DNA from: Hymenobacter convexus
GTDB lineage: Bacteria; Bacteroidota; Bacteroidia; Cytophagales; Hymenobacteraceae
Assembly: GCF_030580955.1 (NCBI RefSeq)
Contig: NZ_JAUQON010000002.1
Span: forward strand, 434,001-498,000
Reading direction: 5' to 3'
Length of the DNA: 64,000 nt
In this document: piece after piece, positions 41,779 to 50,953 of the stretch
Numbering within the stretch: position 1 is the first letter of the stretch
How the letters are laid out: each line of letters begins with the position of its first letter
The notes under the pieces: model-generated
What the model was told of the DNA's origin: nothing
The model's input: only the letters and a program-made list of their open reading frames with translations
The model's database searches: none
Translations under genes and position numbers: made by a program

Positions 41779-43935
41779 ATGGCGGCAACTTTGAGCAACC
41801 CGACGACGGTGGACGCGGCTGCTTCGCAAGCCGGCCCGCGGCCCGTGCGAATTGCCCTCATCGGAAACCCGAACAGCGGCAAAACGTCGCTTTTCAACCA
41901 GCTCACCGGCCTCAACCAGAAGGTAGGCAACTTCCCCGGCGTGACGGTGGACCGCAAAACCGGCGTGGCCCAGCTCACGCCCGGGCAGCGCGCCGAAATC
42001 ATCGACCTGCCCGGTACTTACTCGCTCTACCCCAAGAGCTTGGACGAGAAGGTGATAACCGACCTGCTCTACGATAAAACTGCCGATAACTACCCCGACT
42101 TTGTGGTGGTGACGGTGGACGCCAGCAATCTGCGCCGCAGCCTGCTGCTCTTCACCCAGCTCGGCGACCTGGGCCTGCCGGCGGTGCTGGCCCTCAATAT
42201 GATGGACGTGGCCGAGCGCCACGGCGTCAACATCGACCTGCCGGCCCTGGAGCGGGAGCTGGGTGTGCCCATCATCCCAATGAACGCGCGTAACGGCATC
42301 GGCATCGCGGCCCTTAAAATTGTGATGGCCCAGCGGCTGGACGCGCCGCCCGTGCGCTGCTGGGAGCCGGACGAGAAACTGCTGCCCATGGTGCGGCAGA
42401 TTCGCTACTATTTCGACCTGCACAACGACTACTTGGCGCTGCACTACGCCCAGCAGTACCGCCAGATTAGCTTCCTGAGCGCCGACGACAAGGCCCACAT
42501 TCAGGAGCTGACGCAGCAATACGGGTTCGATGCCACGGCCCAGCAGGCGGCCGAAACCATTGCCCGCTACGCCCGCATCAACGAAATCCTGCTGGAAACG
42601 GTAACGGTGACGCGCACCGAGCAGCGCGAACCCGTGAGTAACCGCATCGACCGCGTGCTGACGCACCGGGTGGGCGGCTACCTGATTTTTCTGGGCATTC
42701 TGTTCCTGCTATTTCAGGCCATTTTTGCTTGGGCGCAGTACCCGATGGACTGGATTGACCAGGGCATTTCGGCCCTGAGCGCCACCATTCAGGACAACTT
42801 CCACGGCCCGCTCATCCGGCTGCTGACGGAGGGCGTACTGGCGGGTTTGGGCGGCGTGCTCATCTTCGTTCCGCAGATTGCGCTGCTGTTTGGCTTCCTG
42901 GCCGTGCTGGAGGAAACGGGCTACATGGCCCGAGTTACCTTCTTGATGGACAAGTTAATGCGCCCTTTCGGGCTGAGCGGTAAGAGCGTGGTGCCGCTTA
43001 TATCGGGGCTGGCTTGCGCGGTGCCGGCCATCATGGGTGCGCGCACCATTGAGAGCTGGAAAGACCGGATGATAACCATCTTCGTGACGCCGCTGATGTC
43101 GTGCTCGGCGCGCATTCCGGTGTACACGGTGCTGGTGGCGCTGGTGGTGCCCGACCGCGCCGCCTGGGGCATTTTCAACCTGCGCGGCGTGGCCCTGATG
43201 GGGCTTTATCTGCTGGGCCTGTTCTCGGCGTTGGGCTCGGCTTGGGCACTGAAAAAGGTGCTGAAGGCACGGGAGCGAAGCTACTTCATCATGGAATTCC
43301 CGGTGTACCAGTGGCCGCGCTGGAAGAACGTGGGCCTGACCATCTACCAGAAAGTACAGGCCTTTGTATTACAGGCGGGCAAGGTGATTGTGGCTATTTC
43401 GGTGCTGCTGTGGGTGCTGGCCAGCTACGGCCCGGGCCAGCAGCAGGAAACTGCCGAAGCTCAGGTGCGCCGGGCAGCTCCTGCGCAGCGGTGGGATGAT
43501 GCGGAAGTAAGCCGCCGCGTGGCCTCGGCCCGGCTGGAAAGCTCCTATGCCGGAAAGTTTGGCCACCTTATTGAGCCCGCCATCCGGCCGCTGGGCTACG
43601 ACTGGAAAATCGGCATCGCGCTGCTGACCTCGTTTGCGGCGCGGGAGGTGTTTGTGGGCACGATTTCAACTATTTACAGCGTGGGGCAGGATGCCGACAT
43701 GGGCACGCTGCAACAGAAGCTCAGCGCCGAGCGCGACGCCAACGGGCAGCCGTTTTTCACGCCGGCGCGGGCGTTTTCGCTGCTGGTGTTCTACGTGTTT
43801 GCCATGCAGTGCATGAGTACGCTGGCCGTGACGTACCGCGAGACCAAGAGCTGGCGCTGGCCGGTAGCGCAACTAGTGTATATGACCGGACTGGCGTATG
43901 CGGCGGCCTTTGTGGTGTATCAGGTGCTGGCTTAA
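41779..43935 (+). CDS. feoB: Ferrous iron transporter B (GTPase permease)
   Basis: A 718-residue FeoB. The cytosolic G domain has G1 GNPNSGKT (29-36), G2 threonine region GVTVDRKTG, G3 DLPG (76-79) and G4 NMMD (140-143). The membrane part follows from about 300, with two Gate motifs (MDKLMRPFGLSGKSVVPLIS, SCSARIPVYTVL). It imports Fe(II) across the inner membrane. The length is normal and FeoC is absent, as usual in this phylum. A REP-like palindrome follows the stop. Confidence 0.95.
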   Translation: MAATLSNPTTVDAAASQAGPRPVRIALIGNPNSGKTSLFNQLTGLNQKVGNFPGVTVDRKTGVAQLTPGQRAEIIDLPGTYSLYPKSLDEKVITDLLYDKTADNYPDFVVVTVDASNLRRSLLLFTQLGDLGLPAVLALNMMDVAERHGVNIDLPALERELGVPIIPMNARNGIGIAALKIVMAQRLDAPPVRCWEPDEKLLPMVRQIRYYFDLHNDYLALHYAQQYRQISFLSADDKAHIQELTQQYGFDATAQQAAETIARYARINEILLETVTVTRTEQREPVSNRIDRVLTHRVGGYLIFLGILFLLFQAIFAWAQYPMDWIDQGISALSATIQDNFHGPLIRLLTEGVLAGLGGVLIFVPQIALLFGFLAVLEETGYMARVTFLMDKLMRPFGLSGKSVVPLISGLACAVPAIMGARTIESWKDRMITIFVTPLMSCSARIPVYTVLVALVVPDRAAWGIFNLRGVALMGLYLLGLFSALGSAWALKKVLKARERSYFIMEFPVYQWPRWKNVGLTIYQKVQAFVLQAGKVIVAISVLLWVLASYGPGQQQETAEAQVRRAAPAQRWDDAEVSRRVASARLESSYAGKFGHLIEPAIRPLGYDWKIGIALLTSFAAREVFVGTISTIYSVGQDADMGTLQQKLSAERDANGQPFFTPARAFSLLVFYVFAMQCMSTLAVTYRETKSWRWPVAQLVYMTGLAYAAAFVVYQVLA

Positions 43936-43960
43936 GGTGCTCTGATTTAAGCGGGTGGCT

Positions 43961-44052
43961 GTCATCCAGAGCGCGGCGAAGGACCTTTTACCGTTGAGCA
44001 GCTTACTCAATCGTTGTGATGTGGTAAGGTCCTTCGCTGCGCTCAGGGTGAC
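43961..44052. repeat. REP-like long palindrome, copy 5
   Basis: Left arm 43961-43987 (GTCATCCAGAGCGCGGCG...) and right arm 44026-44052 pair with three mismatches, with flanking GGACCTT/AAGGTCC. It is the most degenerate long copy seen here and lies between feoB and the TonB receptor operator. Confidence 0.82.
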
Positions 44053-44067
44053 ACTTTTCATGGAATA

Positions 44068-44115
44068 ACTATTTAGACAAATTCTAATTAGTTATTTAGA
44101 ATTTGTCTAAATAGT
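44068..44115. promoter_or_regulatory. Perfect 20-bp-arm palindrome, probable metalloregulator operator
   Basis: ACTATTTAGACAAATTCTAA (44068-44087), 8-nt spacer, TTAGAATTTGTCTAAATAGT (44096-44115): perfect 20-bp arms. Each arm itself contains a dyad TTAGA-N5-TCTAA, so the site looks like two operators in opposite orientation, centres 23 bp apart. It lies 58 nt before the siderophore-type receptor start. TTAGA/TCTAA dyads recall DtxR/MntR-family operators, but that link is inferred. Confidence 0.7.
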
Positions 44116-44173
44116 GTAGGAATTGCAGGTTGGCAGCCGTTGCTTTGCAGCATCAATTGCAAAACAACTCGGT

Positions 44174-46663
44174 ATGACTACCTCGCGACTTTCAGCTTTC
44201 TGGCCCTTTTTTCTGCTTCTAACGGGCTTTTTAACGTTAACAATCGGTTCGGTGCGGGCTCAGGGACCGGGCGGTGTTCAGGGCCGGGTGACGATTAATT
44301 CGGGCCAGCCGGCCATTGGGGCCTCGGTGGTGGTGACGGGCACGGGCGCTGGCGCCAGCACCGATGCGAATGGGAATTTTGAAATTGGAAATGTGGCGCC
44401 GGGCACGCACACGCTCACAGTGCGGCTGGTGGGCCACACCACCCAGGAGCGCCGCGTGACGGTGCCGTCGGGCTTGCCCATCACCCAGAATTTCACGCTG
44501 ACTGAAAACTCGGAGGAATTGAATGAGGTGACCGTGCAGGGCGACCGCGCCAATAAGTTCGTGCGCCGCTCGTCGGAGTACGTGGCCAAGATGCCGCTCC
44601 GCAACCTGGAAAACCCGCAAGTGTATGCCACCGTGGGCAAGGAATTGCTGACCGAGCAGTTGGTTTTCACGGCCGACGATGCGACGCGCAACGTGCCGGG
44701 CCTGCAGAAAATGTGGGACGCCACGGGCCGCGGCGGCGATGGCGGCGGCTTCTACAGCAGCCGGGGCTTCATCCTGAGCAGCCAGCTGCGCAACGGCGTG
44801 GCCGGCAACGTGACCAGCGACATCGATGCCATCAATCTGGAAAAGCTGGAAGTTATCAAAGGGCCGTCGGGCACGCTGTTTGGCAGCGCGCTCACATCAT
44901 ACGGCGGGCTGATGAACCGTGTGACCAAGAAGCCGCTCGATACCTTCGGCGGTGAAGTGACGGTGGCGGGCGGCAGCTACGCCTTCCACCGCGTGAGCGC
45001 CGACGTGAACCTGGTGGATGCCAACGCCCCCGCCGACCAGCCCAAAACCCTGGCCTTTCGTCTGAACACGGCCTACACCTACGAAGACAGCTACCAGACC
45101 CGCGGCTACACCGGCTTCAACAAGAACCTGGCCGTGGCCCCGAGCCTGCAATGGCGCCCCAATGACCGTCTGACAGTGAACGTGGACGCCGAGATTTACA
45201 AGGGCTCGGGCACCGGCAAGCAGATGTTCTTCTTCTACTACCCGTCGGCCGCGCTGGGCTTTGACCGGGCCGACAAGGCGCCGCTCGACTACCGGCAGTC
45301 GTACACGGGGCCCGGTTTGGTGCAGGATTCGCGCAGCACCAACCTGTTTGGGCAGGTGCAGTACCGCATTTCGTCGGTCTTCACTTCAACTACTTATCTG
45401 ACCAGCAGCCATAGCTTCTCGAACGGCAACGGGCCGTACTTCTACCTGCTGCCCGATGCGGTGGCTACGGGCTTCAGCACCCTGCCGGCGCAGTCCAACT
45501 TCCTGGCGCGGGCCGACCAATCGACGCAGAATAGCCGCCGTCAGCTTTTTGAAGTACAGCAGCTGTTTAACGGTGATTTTCAGCTGGGCCGCTTGCGCAA
45601 CCGCGTTGTATTGGGCCTTGATTATCTGCGCGTTGATTCGGACGTGCATTTCCTGGGCGGCGACATTGACGTGGTGCCCCTGGCCAATGCCATCCCCGGC
45701 TTTAACTACCGCAACGGCTTCAATGGCCCGGCCGTGGCCGCCCGCTACGCCGCCCAGGCACCGGGCAACTACATCGTGAACACCAAGTCGAACACGTACA
45801 GCGCCTTTGCGTCGGATGTGCTGAACCTGACGGAGCAGCTGAGCGTGCTGGCCGCCGTGCGCCTCGACCACATCGACAACAAAGGTGGGCTGTACTACTC
45901 GCCGGTTGAGGCTTACACCCAAACGGTGGTATCGCCGAAGTTCGGCGTGGTGTTTCAGCCGGTGAAGGACCGGGTGGCGTTGTTTGCCAACTACCAGAAC
46001 AGCTTCACCAACCTGGGCGTGTACCTGACCACGGACGGCAACACCCAGATTGCCCGGCCGGAGCGCGCCAACCAGTGGGAAGGCGGCGTGAAGCTGGACG
46101 CCGCCGGCGGCCGCCTGAGCGCCACGGTGAGCTACTACGACATTTACGTGAAGGACCGGCTGCGGAACGTGGGCTACGATGCCGCTCGCGCCTTCCGGTC
46201 CATCGATGTGCAGGATGCCAACCAGCGCAGCAAGGGCGTGGACGTGAGCATCGTGGCCAACCCGGTGCGCGGCTTCAACGTGGTGGCTGGCTTCGGCTAC
46301 AACGACTCGAAGTTTGAAACCCCGGATGAAACCGTGAACGGCCGCCGGCCCAACACCGCTTCGTCGCCCATCTTGGCCAATGCCTGGCTGAGCTACCGCC
46401 AGCCGGCCGGCGCCCTGCAGGGCCTGGGCCTGGGCTTCGGCGGCAACTACGCCAACGAAAACCGCGTGCAGAACACGACCACGAACGTCTTCACGCTGCC
46501 CAGCTACACGGTGCTCAACGCCAGCATCTTCTACGACCAGCCCAAGTACCGCCTCTCGGCCAAAGTGGACAACCTAACCGACAAGCAGTACTGGACCGGC
46601 TACACCACCATGAACCCGCAGAAACTGCGCAGCATCGTGGGCTCGGTGGTGTACAAGTTTTAG
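44174..46663 (+). CDS. TonB-dependent siderophore receptor
   Basis: An 829-residue receptor: signal peptide 1-29 (SAFWPFFLLLTGFLTLTIG), a CarboxypepD_reg-like domain about 33-115, plug domain about 120-265 (NVPGLQKMWDATGRGGDGGG, INLEKLEVIKGPSGTLFGSA) and barrel ending IVGSVVYKF with the conserved YWTGYTTMNPQKLR. The plug and terminal motifs are of the ferrichrome/FhuE type. I chose the ATG at 44174 since the earlier in-frame start lacks a signal peptide context. The gene follows feoAB and precedes a PepSY protein: together they form an iron acquisition block. The palindrome at 44068-44115 is the likely control site. Confidence 0.93.
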   Translation: MTTSRLSAFWPFFLLLTGFLTLTIGSVRAQGPGGVQGRVTINSGQPAIGASVVVTGTGAGASTDANGNFEIGNVAPGTHTLTVRLVGHTTQERRVTVPSGLPITQNFTLTENSEELNEVTVQGDRANKFVRRSSEYVAKMPLRNLENPQVYATVGKELLTEQLVFTADDATRNVPGLQKMWDATGRGGDGGGFYSSRGFILSSQLRNGVAGNVTSDIDAINLEKLEVIKGPSGTLFGSALTSYGGLMNRVTKKPLDTFGGEVTVAGGSYAFHRVSADVNLVDANAPADQPKTLAFRLNTAYTYEDSYQTRGYTGFNKNLAVAPSLQWRPNDRLTVNVDAEIYKGSGTGKQMFFFYYPSAALGFDRADKAPLDYRQSYTGPGLVQDSRSTNLFGQVQYRISSVFTSTTYLTSSHSFSNGNGPYFYLLPDAVATGFSTLPAQSNFLARADQSTQNSRRQLFEVQQLFNGDFQLGRLRNRVVLGLDYLRVDSDVHFLGGDIDVVPLANAIPGFNYRNGFNGPAVAARYAAQAPGNYIVNTKSNTYSAFASDVLNLTEQLSVLAAVRLDHIDNKGGLYYSPVEAYTQTVVSPKFGVVFQPVKDRVALFANYQNSFTNLGVYLTTDGNTQIARPERANQWEGGVKLDAAGGRLSATVSYYDIYVKDRLRNVGYDAARAFRSIDVQDANQRSKGVDVSIVANPVRGFNVVAGFGYNDSKFETPDETVNGRRPNTASSPILANAWLSYRQPAGALQGLGLGFGGNYANENRVQNTTTNVFTLPSYTVLNASIFYDQPKYRLSAKVDNLTDKQYWTGYTTMNPQKLRSIVGSVVYKF

Positions 46664-46700
46664 GGTTTGTTGTTGATAAACAGCTGAATAATATCCAAAG

Positions 46701-46855
46701 AGAACGGTCATGCTGAGCGAAGCCGAAGCATCTCTACCGCAGTAGTAAACCTTTCGCTGCAACGAATAGCTACTGTGAAGCCTTGTTGCCTGGGTATGGT
46801 GAGTCCTGGGCAACGAGGCGGTAGAGATGCTTCGACAAGCTCAGCATGACGTTCT
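46701..46855. repeat. REP-like long palindrome, copy 6 (long spacer)
   Basis: Left arm 46701-46740 and right arm 46818-46855 are complementary with a few mismatches and share CATCTCTACCGC/GCGGTAGAGATG inner ends with the copies at 4704 and 51715. The spacer is about 77 nt, longer than in other copies. Its right arm contains an ATG at 46846 that is in frame with the PepSY gene but is probably not used. Confidence 0.85.
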
Positions 46856-46884
46856 GGTTTCCCCCAGTAACCTGCCCCAAAGAC

Positions 46885-48027
46885 ATGACTCTCAAGCAAT
46901 CCGTCGGCAAAGTGCACCTCTGGCTGGGGCTGGCCTCGGGGCTGGTGGTGTTTATCGTGAGTTTAACGGGCGCCATTTTCACGTTTCAGGATGAAATCCG
47001 GGACCTGACGGAGCCCTGGCGCAAGGTGGAGGCGCAGGCCAGCGCGCCGCTGCTGCCCTCGCGACTGCAGGCAGCCGCATTGGCAAAGCACCCCGGCGTA
47101 AAGGCGGCCACGACGTGGACCACGTATTTTGGCCCCGAACGGGCGGCCACGGTGTTCTTCACTGATTCGGCCCAGATGCCCACGATGGTGTCGCTGAACC
47201 CTTACACCGGTCAGGTATTGCAGGAACAGAACCTGCGCTACCACTTTTTCAGCATTGTGCAGGCCATTCACATGACCTTGCTGCTTCCCGAAGCCGTGGC
47301 TAAATGGGTGGTGGGCGGCAGCGTCATCATCTTCCTGCTGATGCTGGGCACGGGGCTGGTGTTGTGGTGGCCCAAGCGCAAGCAGGAACGCAAGCAGCGC
47401 TTCACCATCAAGTGGGGCGCCCGCTGGCGGCGCGTTAACTATGACTTGCACAACGTGTTGGGCTTTTATGTGGCCAGTGTGGCCGGGCTGCTGGCGCTCA
47501 CGGGCCTGTTCATGATTTTCCCGGTGCTGCTCGAATCGGCTGAGCTGGTGGCGAATGGTGGCCGGACGTACCCAGAGGAGAAAGTAGTGGCGAAAGTTGA
47601 TACGCTACAAGCCGTGACGGCCGCCGCCCAGCCGCTGCCCGACGTGATTTACCGCACGGTGCGGCAACGCTCGCCGCAGGCCGAGATGGTGCTCATCGGG
47701 CCGGCCGGCACTGGCAAAGCCCCGGCTTACTGCTGGGCTTACCAGAAAACCCTGCACTATTATCACCGCGACCAATATGCCTTCCACCCCGTGTCGGGGC
47801 AGGTGTTGCAGGCCCGCTTGCATGCCAACCAAAGCAACGGCGGCAAGCTGTCGGACATGAACTACGACCTGCACACGGGCCAGATTCTGGGCCTGGGTGG
47901 CAAAATTGTCGCCTTTCTGGCCAGCCTGATTTCGGCCAGCCTGCCCGTGACGGGCACCGTGCTGTGGTGGGGCCGCAAGCAGAAGAGTAAGACCGGCGGG
48001 AAAAAGCGCCAGGCTGTGTCCGCTTAG
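46885..48027 (+). CDS. PepSY-associated TM helix protein (probable siderophore/iron reductase)
   Basis: A 380-residue inner-membrane protein of the PepSY_TM family: helix 1 at about 17-37 (LGLASGLVVFIVSLTGAIFT), PepSY-like periplasmic domain, helices at about 150-172 and 198-220 (NVLGFYVASVAGLLALTGLF), second periplasmic part and a last helix near 345-368. Conserved His residues at helix ends (KVHLWLG, AIHMTLL, YDLHNVL, YDLHTGQ) could bind haem. Members next to ferri-siderophore receptors are thought to reduce the imported iron complex. The start is ATG 46885; the ATG at 46846 lies in the palindrome. Confidence 0.88.
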   Translation: MTLKQSVGKVHLWLGLASGLVVFIVSLTGAIFTFQDEIRDLTEPWRKVEAQASAPLLPSRLQAAALAKHPGVKAATTWTTYFGPERAATVFFTDSAQMPTMVSLNPYTGQVLQEQNLRYHFFSIVQAIHMTLLLPEAVAKWVVGGSVIIFLLMLGTGLVLWWPKRKQERKQRFTIKWGARWRRVNYDLHNVLGFYVASVAGLLALTGLFMIFPVLLESAELVANGGRTYPEEKVVAKVDTLQAVTAAAQPLPDVIYRTVRQRSPQAEMVLIGPAGTGKAPAYCWAYQKTLHYYHRDQYAFHPVSGQVLQARLHANQSNGGKLSDMNYDLHTGQILGLGGKIVAFLASLISASLPVTGTVLWWGRKQKSKTGGKKRQAVSA

Positions 48028-48056
48028 AAGCACCGGGCCGTCCGCAAGGGAACACG

Positions 48057-48074
48057 CTGTCCGGAAATGGACAG
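48057..48074. promoter_or_regulatory. Candidate enhancer site (CTGTCC-N6-GGACAG)
   Basis: A perfect 6-bp dyad, 48057-48062 and 48069-48074, about 64 nt upstream of a sigma-54-like promoter. The position fits an upstream activator site for an NtrC-type regulator such as the one at 55404. Confidence 0.55.
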
Positions 48075-48137
48075 ATTTTAACGAATATTATTTAGCTTAT
48101 CAGTCAATATTAAATTGATAGACAAGATATTACGAAA

Positions 48138-48153
48138 TTGGCACAGGCCTTGG
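48138..48153 (+). promoter_or_regulatory. Candidate sigma-54 (-24/-12) promoter
   Basis: TTGGCAC-AGGCC-TTGG: the GG at 48140-48141 and TTG at 48150-48152 have correct spacing for TTGGCAC-N5-TTGC, with GG instead of GC at -12. It lies 37 nt before the adaptor ATG; the cluster encodes its own sigma-54 activator. Confidence 0.6.
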
Positions 48154-48190
48154 CCTTAGGTGTAGAAACTTCCCTGATTTCTGCACAAAA

Positions 48191-49438
48191 ATGGACAGAG
48201 CTATTGCCGATTCTATTCAAACCCAACGCAAGCGCCACCGCTGGCTCCTGCTGGCCGGCCTGACGGTGCTGGCGCTGGGAGTAGTATTGGCGTTTCGCAC
48301 GGTGCTGAAACCCAGCATCAGCCGAGCCATTTTGCAGACGGCCACCGTGGAAACCGGCGACGTGGAAGCCTCCCTTACCGCCGCCGGCACCGTGATTCCG
48401 GGCCACGAGGCGGTGCTGACGAGCCCCATTCAGAGCTCCATCCGGCGGGTGGCGGTGGCGGTGGGGGCCAAGGTAAAGCCCGGCGAAACCATTCTGGAGC
48501 TGGATAAGGAGTTGGCCAATTCCTCACTAGCCAAGCTCGACGACGAGCAGCTGCGCAACCAAAACAAGAACTCCCAGCTGCAGCTCACTCTGGAGCGCAG
48601 CCTGAACGACCTGCGCACCCAGGCCGAGGTGCAGGGCGCCAAAGTGCGCAGCCTGCAATCGACGCTGCGCGACGAGCAGCAGCTCCTGAAAATAGGCGGC
48701 GGCACCGCCGAAAACGTGCGCCAGGCCGAGCTCAACCTCACCGTGGCCCAGCTAGAAGCCCAACGCCTGGCCCGCCAGATTCAGACCCAGCAGCGCTCCA
48801 ACGCGGCCGACGTGCGCGAGTTGGGCTACACCGTATCGATGCAGCAGCGCAGCATTGCGGAACTGGCCGGCAAGCTGCGGCAGGCCAACATCAGCAGCCA
48901 GCAGCCGGGCGTACTGACTTGGGTGAACGAGAACATCGGCACCACCGTGCAGGCCGGCGACCCGCTGGCCCGCGTGGCCGACCTGAGCAGCTTCCGGGTG
49001 CGCGCCACCATTTCGGACAGCTACGCCGAGGCCCTGCACCCCGGCGACCCCGTGGTAGTGCGCGCCAACGACACCGACCTGCGCGGCACCATCAGCACGG
49101 TGAGCCCGAGCGTGGACAAGGGCGTGGTGACCTTCTACGCCCAGCTTGACAACCCGCACCACCCGGCCTTGCGGGCCAACCTGCGAGCCGATGTATTTGT
49201 GGTGACGCGCGCCCACCACGGCGTGCTGCGCGTGAAAAACGGGCCGTACTATCTGGGTGGTAAAGAGCAGCCGGTGTTTGTGCTGGCCGATGGCCGGGCG
49301 GTGCGCCGCACGGTGCGCTTCGGCGACAGCAACTTCGACTACGTGCAGGTGCTGAGTGGCTTGCGTGCGGGCGAGGAGATTATTGTGTCGGACATGAAGG
49401 ACCATGTGGACACGCCCGAACTCAAGCTGAAGGATTAA
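48191..49438 (+). CDS. Efflux periplasmic adaptor subunit (HlyD/MacA-like)
   Basis: A 415-residue membrane-fusion protein: one N-terminal helix (residues 18-38, WLLLAGLTVLALGVVLAFRT), biotinyl-lipoyl-like half (VETGDVEASLTAAGTVIPGH), a long coiled-coil hairpin (about 100-220, rich in Gln/Leu/Arg, including LDDEQLRNQNKNSQL), the returning lipoyl half and a beta-barrel domain (FRVRATISDSYAEALHPGDP). It links an inner-membrane ABC transporter to a TolC channel. It is the first gene of the operon and lies 4 bp before the tolC-like gene. Confidence 0.92.
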   Translation: MDRAIADSIQTQRKRHRWLLLAGLTVLALGVVLAFRTVLKPSISRAILQTATVETGDVEASLTAAGTVIPGHEAVLTSPIQSSIRRVAVAVGAKVKPGETILELDKELANSSLAKLDDEQLRNQNKNSQLQLTLERSLNDLRTQAEVQGAKVRSLQSTLRDEQQLLKIGGGTAENVRQAELNLTVAQLEAQRLARQIQTQQRSNAADVRELGYTVSMQQRSIAELAGKLRQANISSQQPGVLTWVNENIGTTVQAGDPLARVADLSSFRVRATISDSYAEALHPGDPVVVRANDTDLRGTISTVSPSVDKGVVTFYAQLDNPHHPALRANLRADVFVVTRAHHGVLRVKNGPYYLGGKEQPVFVLADGRAVRRTVRFGDSNFDYVQVLSGLRAGEEIIVSDMKDHVDTPELKLKD

Positions 49439-49442
49439 GACG

Positions 49443-50912
49443 ATGAAGCCAATTATCCTCTTTATTCTGAGCTTACTGACGCTGCTAAGCCCGCCCTTGC
49501 GTGCGCAAACTCTGGTGAATCAGCCGGGAAGTACGCTCACGCTCGAACAGGTTATTGCCCAAGCGCTCGACCGTTCGGCCGTGGGCCAGCAGGCCTACAC
49601 CAACCGCGAAACCGGCTACTGGGCCTGGCGCGGCTACCAGGCCAACTACCGGCCGCAACTGGGCTTGGCGGGTACGCTGCCCAATTTCAGCCGGGTGATT
49701 TTGCCCGTGGTGCAGCCCGATGGTACCACCAGCTTCCAGTCGGTTCGTATTAATAATTCAGATTTGGCCCTGACGTTGAGCCAGAACATTGGCCTGACGG
49801 GCGGGCAGGTGTTTGTGGGCTCGCAGGTGCAGCGGTTCGATGATTTCAACGGTTCGCTGCGGCGGTATAACAACCAGCCCTTTACAATGGGCCTCACGCA
49901 GCCACTGGGCCAGTTCAACGCCCTGCGCTGGGCGCGGCGCATCGAACCGCTGCGCTACCAGGAAAGCCAGCGTCAGTATGTGGAGGAGCGCGAAACCATT
50001 GCTCAGCGCGTCACGGAACTGTATTTCGACGTGCTGCTGCAACAGGTGAACGCCGAAGTGGCCCGCCAGAATGCTCAGGCCACGGCCGAGCTGCTGCGCA
50101 TCGGCCAAGAGCGGTACCGGCTGGGCCGGCTCTCGCAGAGCGACTTGCTGCAGTTGGAACTGAACCAGTTGAACGCCCGCCAGGCCCAAACTCAGGCCCA
50201 GCTCAACGCCGAAAACGCCACTGTCGACCTGCAAGCTTACACAGGCCTGACCGATGCGCCCGCGCTGGCCGTGCCCGACCCCGCGCCCCAGCCGGCCGTG
50301 GCGCCCACCCTGGCGCTGGAGCAGGCCCGCCAAAACCGCAGCGCCACGCTCGCCTTTCGCCGCCGCTTGCTGCAGGCCGAGCGCGACGTGGCCCAGGCGC
50401 GCGGCACCACCGGCTTCCGGGCCACGCTCACGGCCAACACCGGCTACGTGAACCAGGCCACCAGCCTCGGCGCCACCTACCTCAACCTGCAAAACCAGCA
50501 GCAGGTGGCGCTGGCCTTCTCGATGCCGCTGGTGGACTGGGGCCGGCAGCACTCCATCATCAAAACCGCCGAGCTGGCCCGCGACCAGGCCCAGCACACC
50601 GTGGCCCAGGAAGAGCGCACCTTCGAGCAAACGGTGCTCACGCAGGCCAGCCAGTTTGCTACGCTGGCCCAGCAGCTGCACCTGGCCGGCAGGGCCGATT
50701 CCATCGCCCAGCGCCGCTACGACATTGCCCGCGCCACCTACTTGCTCGGCCGCATCAGCCTCACCGATTTGAGCCTGGCCTCCAACGCCAAGGACGGCGC
50801 TAAGCGCGACTACATTTTTGCCCTGCGCGCGTGCTGGGTGGCGCATTTCCGGCTGCGCGCCCTCACACTGTATGATTTTGAGCGACAGGCGCCCATTGTG
50901 GCCACTCGCTAA
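49443..50912 (+). CDS. TolC-family outer-membrane efflux protein
   Basis: A 489-residue OEP-family protein. Signal peptide 1-21 (LFILSLLTLLSPPLRAQ). Two OEP repeats of long amphipathic helices (ETIAQRVTELYFDVLLQQVN, QRYDIARATYLLGRISLTDL) flank beta strands of the barrel. It forms the trimeric outer-membrane duct for the adjacent adaptor and ABC transporter. Length is normal. Confidence 0.93.
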   Translation: MKPIILFILSLLTLLSPPLRAQTLVNQPGSTLTLEQVIAQALDRSAVGQQAYTNRETGYWAWRGYQANYRPQLGLAGTLPNFSRVILPVVQPDGTTSFQSVRINNSDLALTLSQNIGLTGGQVFVGSQVQRFDDFNGSLRRYNNQPFTMGLTQPLGQFNALRWARRIEPLRYQESQRQYVEERETIAQRVTELYFDVLLQQVNAEVARQNAQATAELLRIGQERYRLGRLSQSDLLQLELNQLNARQAQTQAQLNAENATVDLQAYTGLTDAPALAVPDPAPQPAVAPTLALEQARQNRSATLAFRRRLLQAERDVAQARGTTGFRATLTANTGYVNQATSLGATYLNLQNQQQVALAFSMPLVDWGRQHSIIKTAELARDQAQHTVAQEERTFEQTVLTQASQFATLAQQLHLAGRADSIAQRRYDIARATYLLGRISLTDLSLASNAKDGAKRDYIFALRACWVAHFRLRALTLYDFERQAPIVATR

Positions 50913-50953
50913 GCTATTTCAACCTATTCACGCGCTTTTCTCACCTTTTTCTC

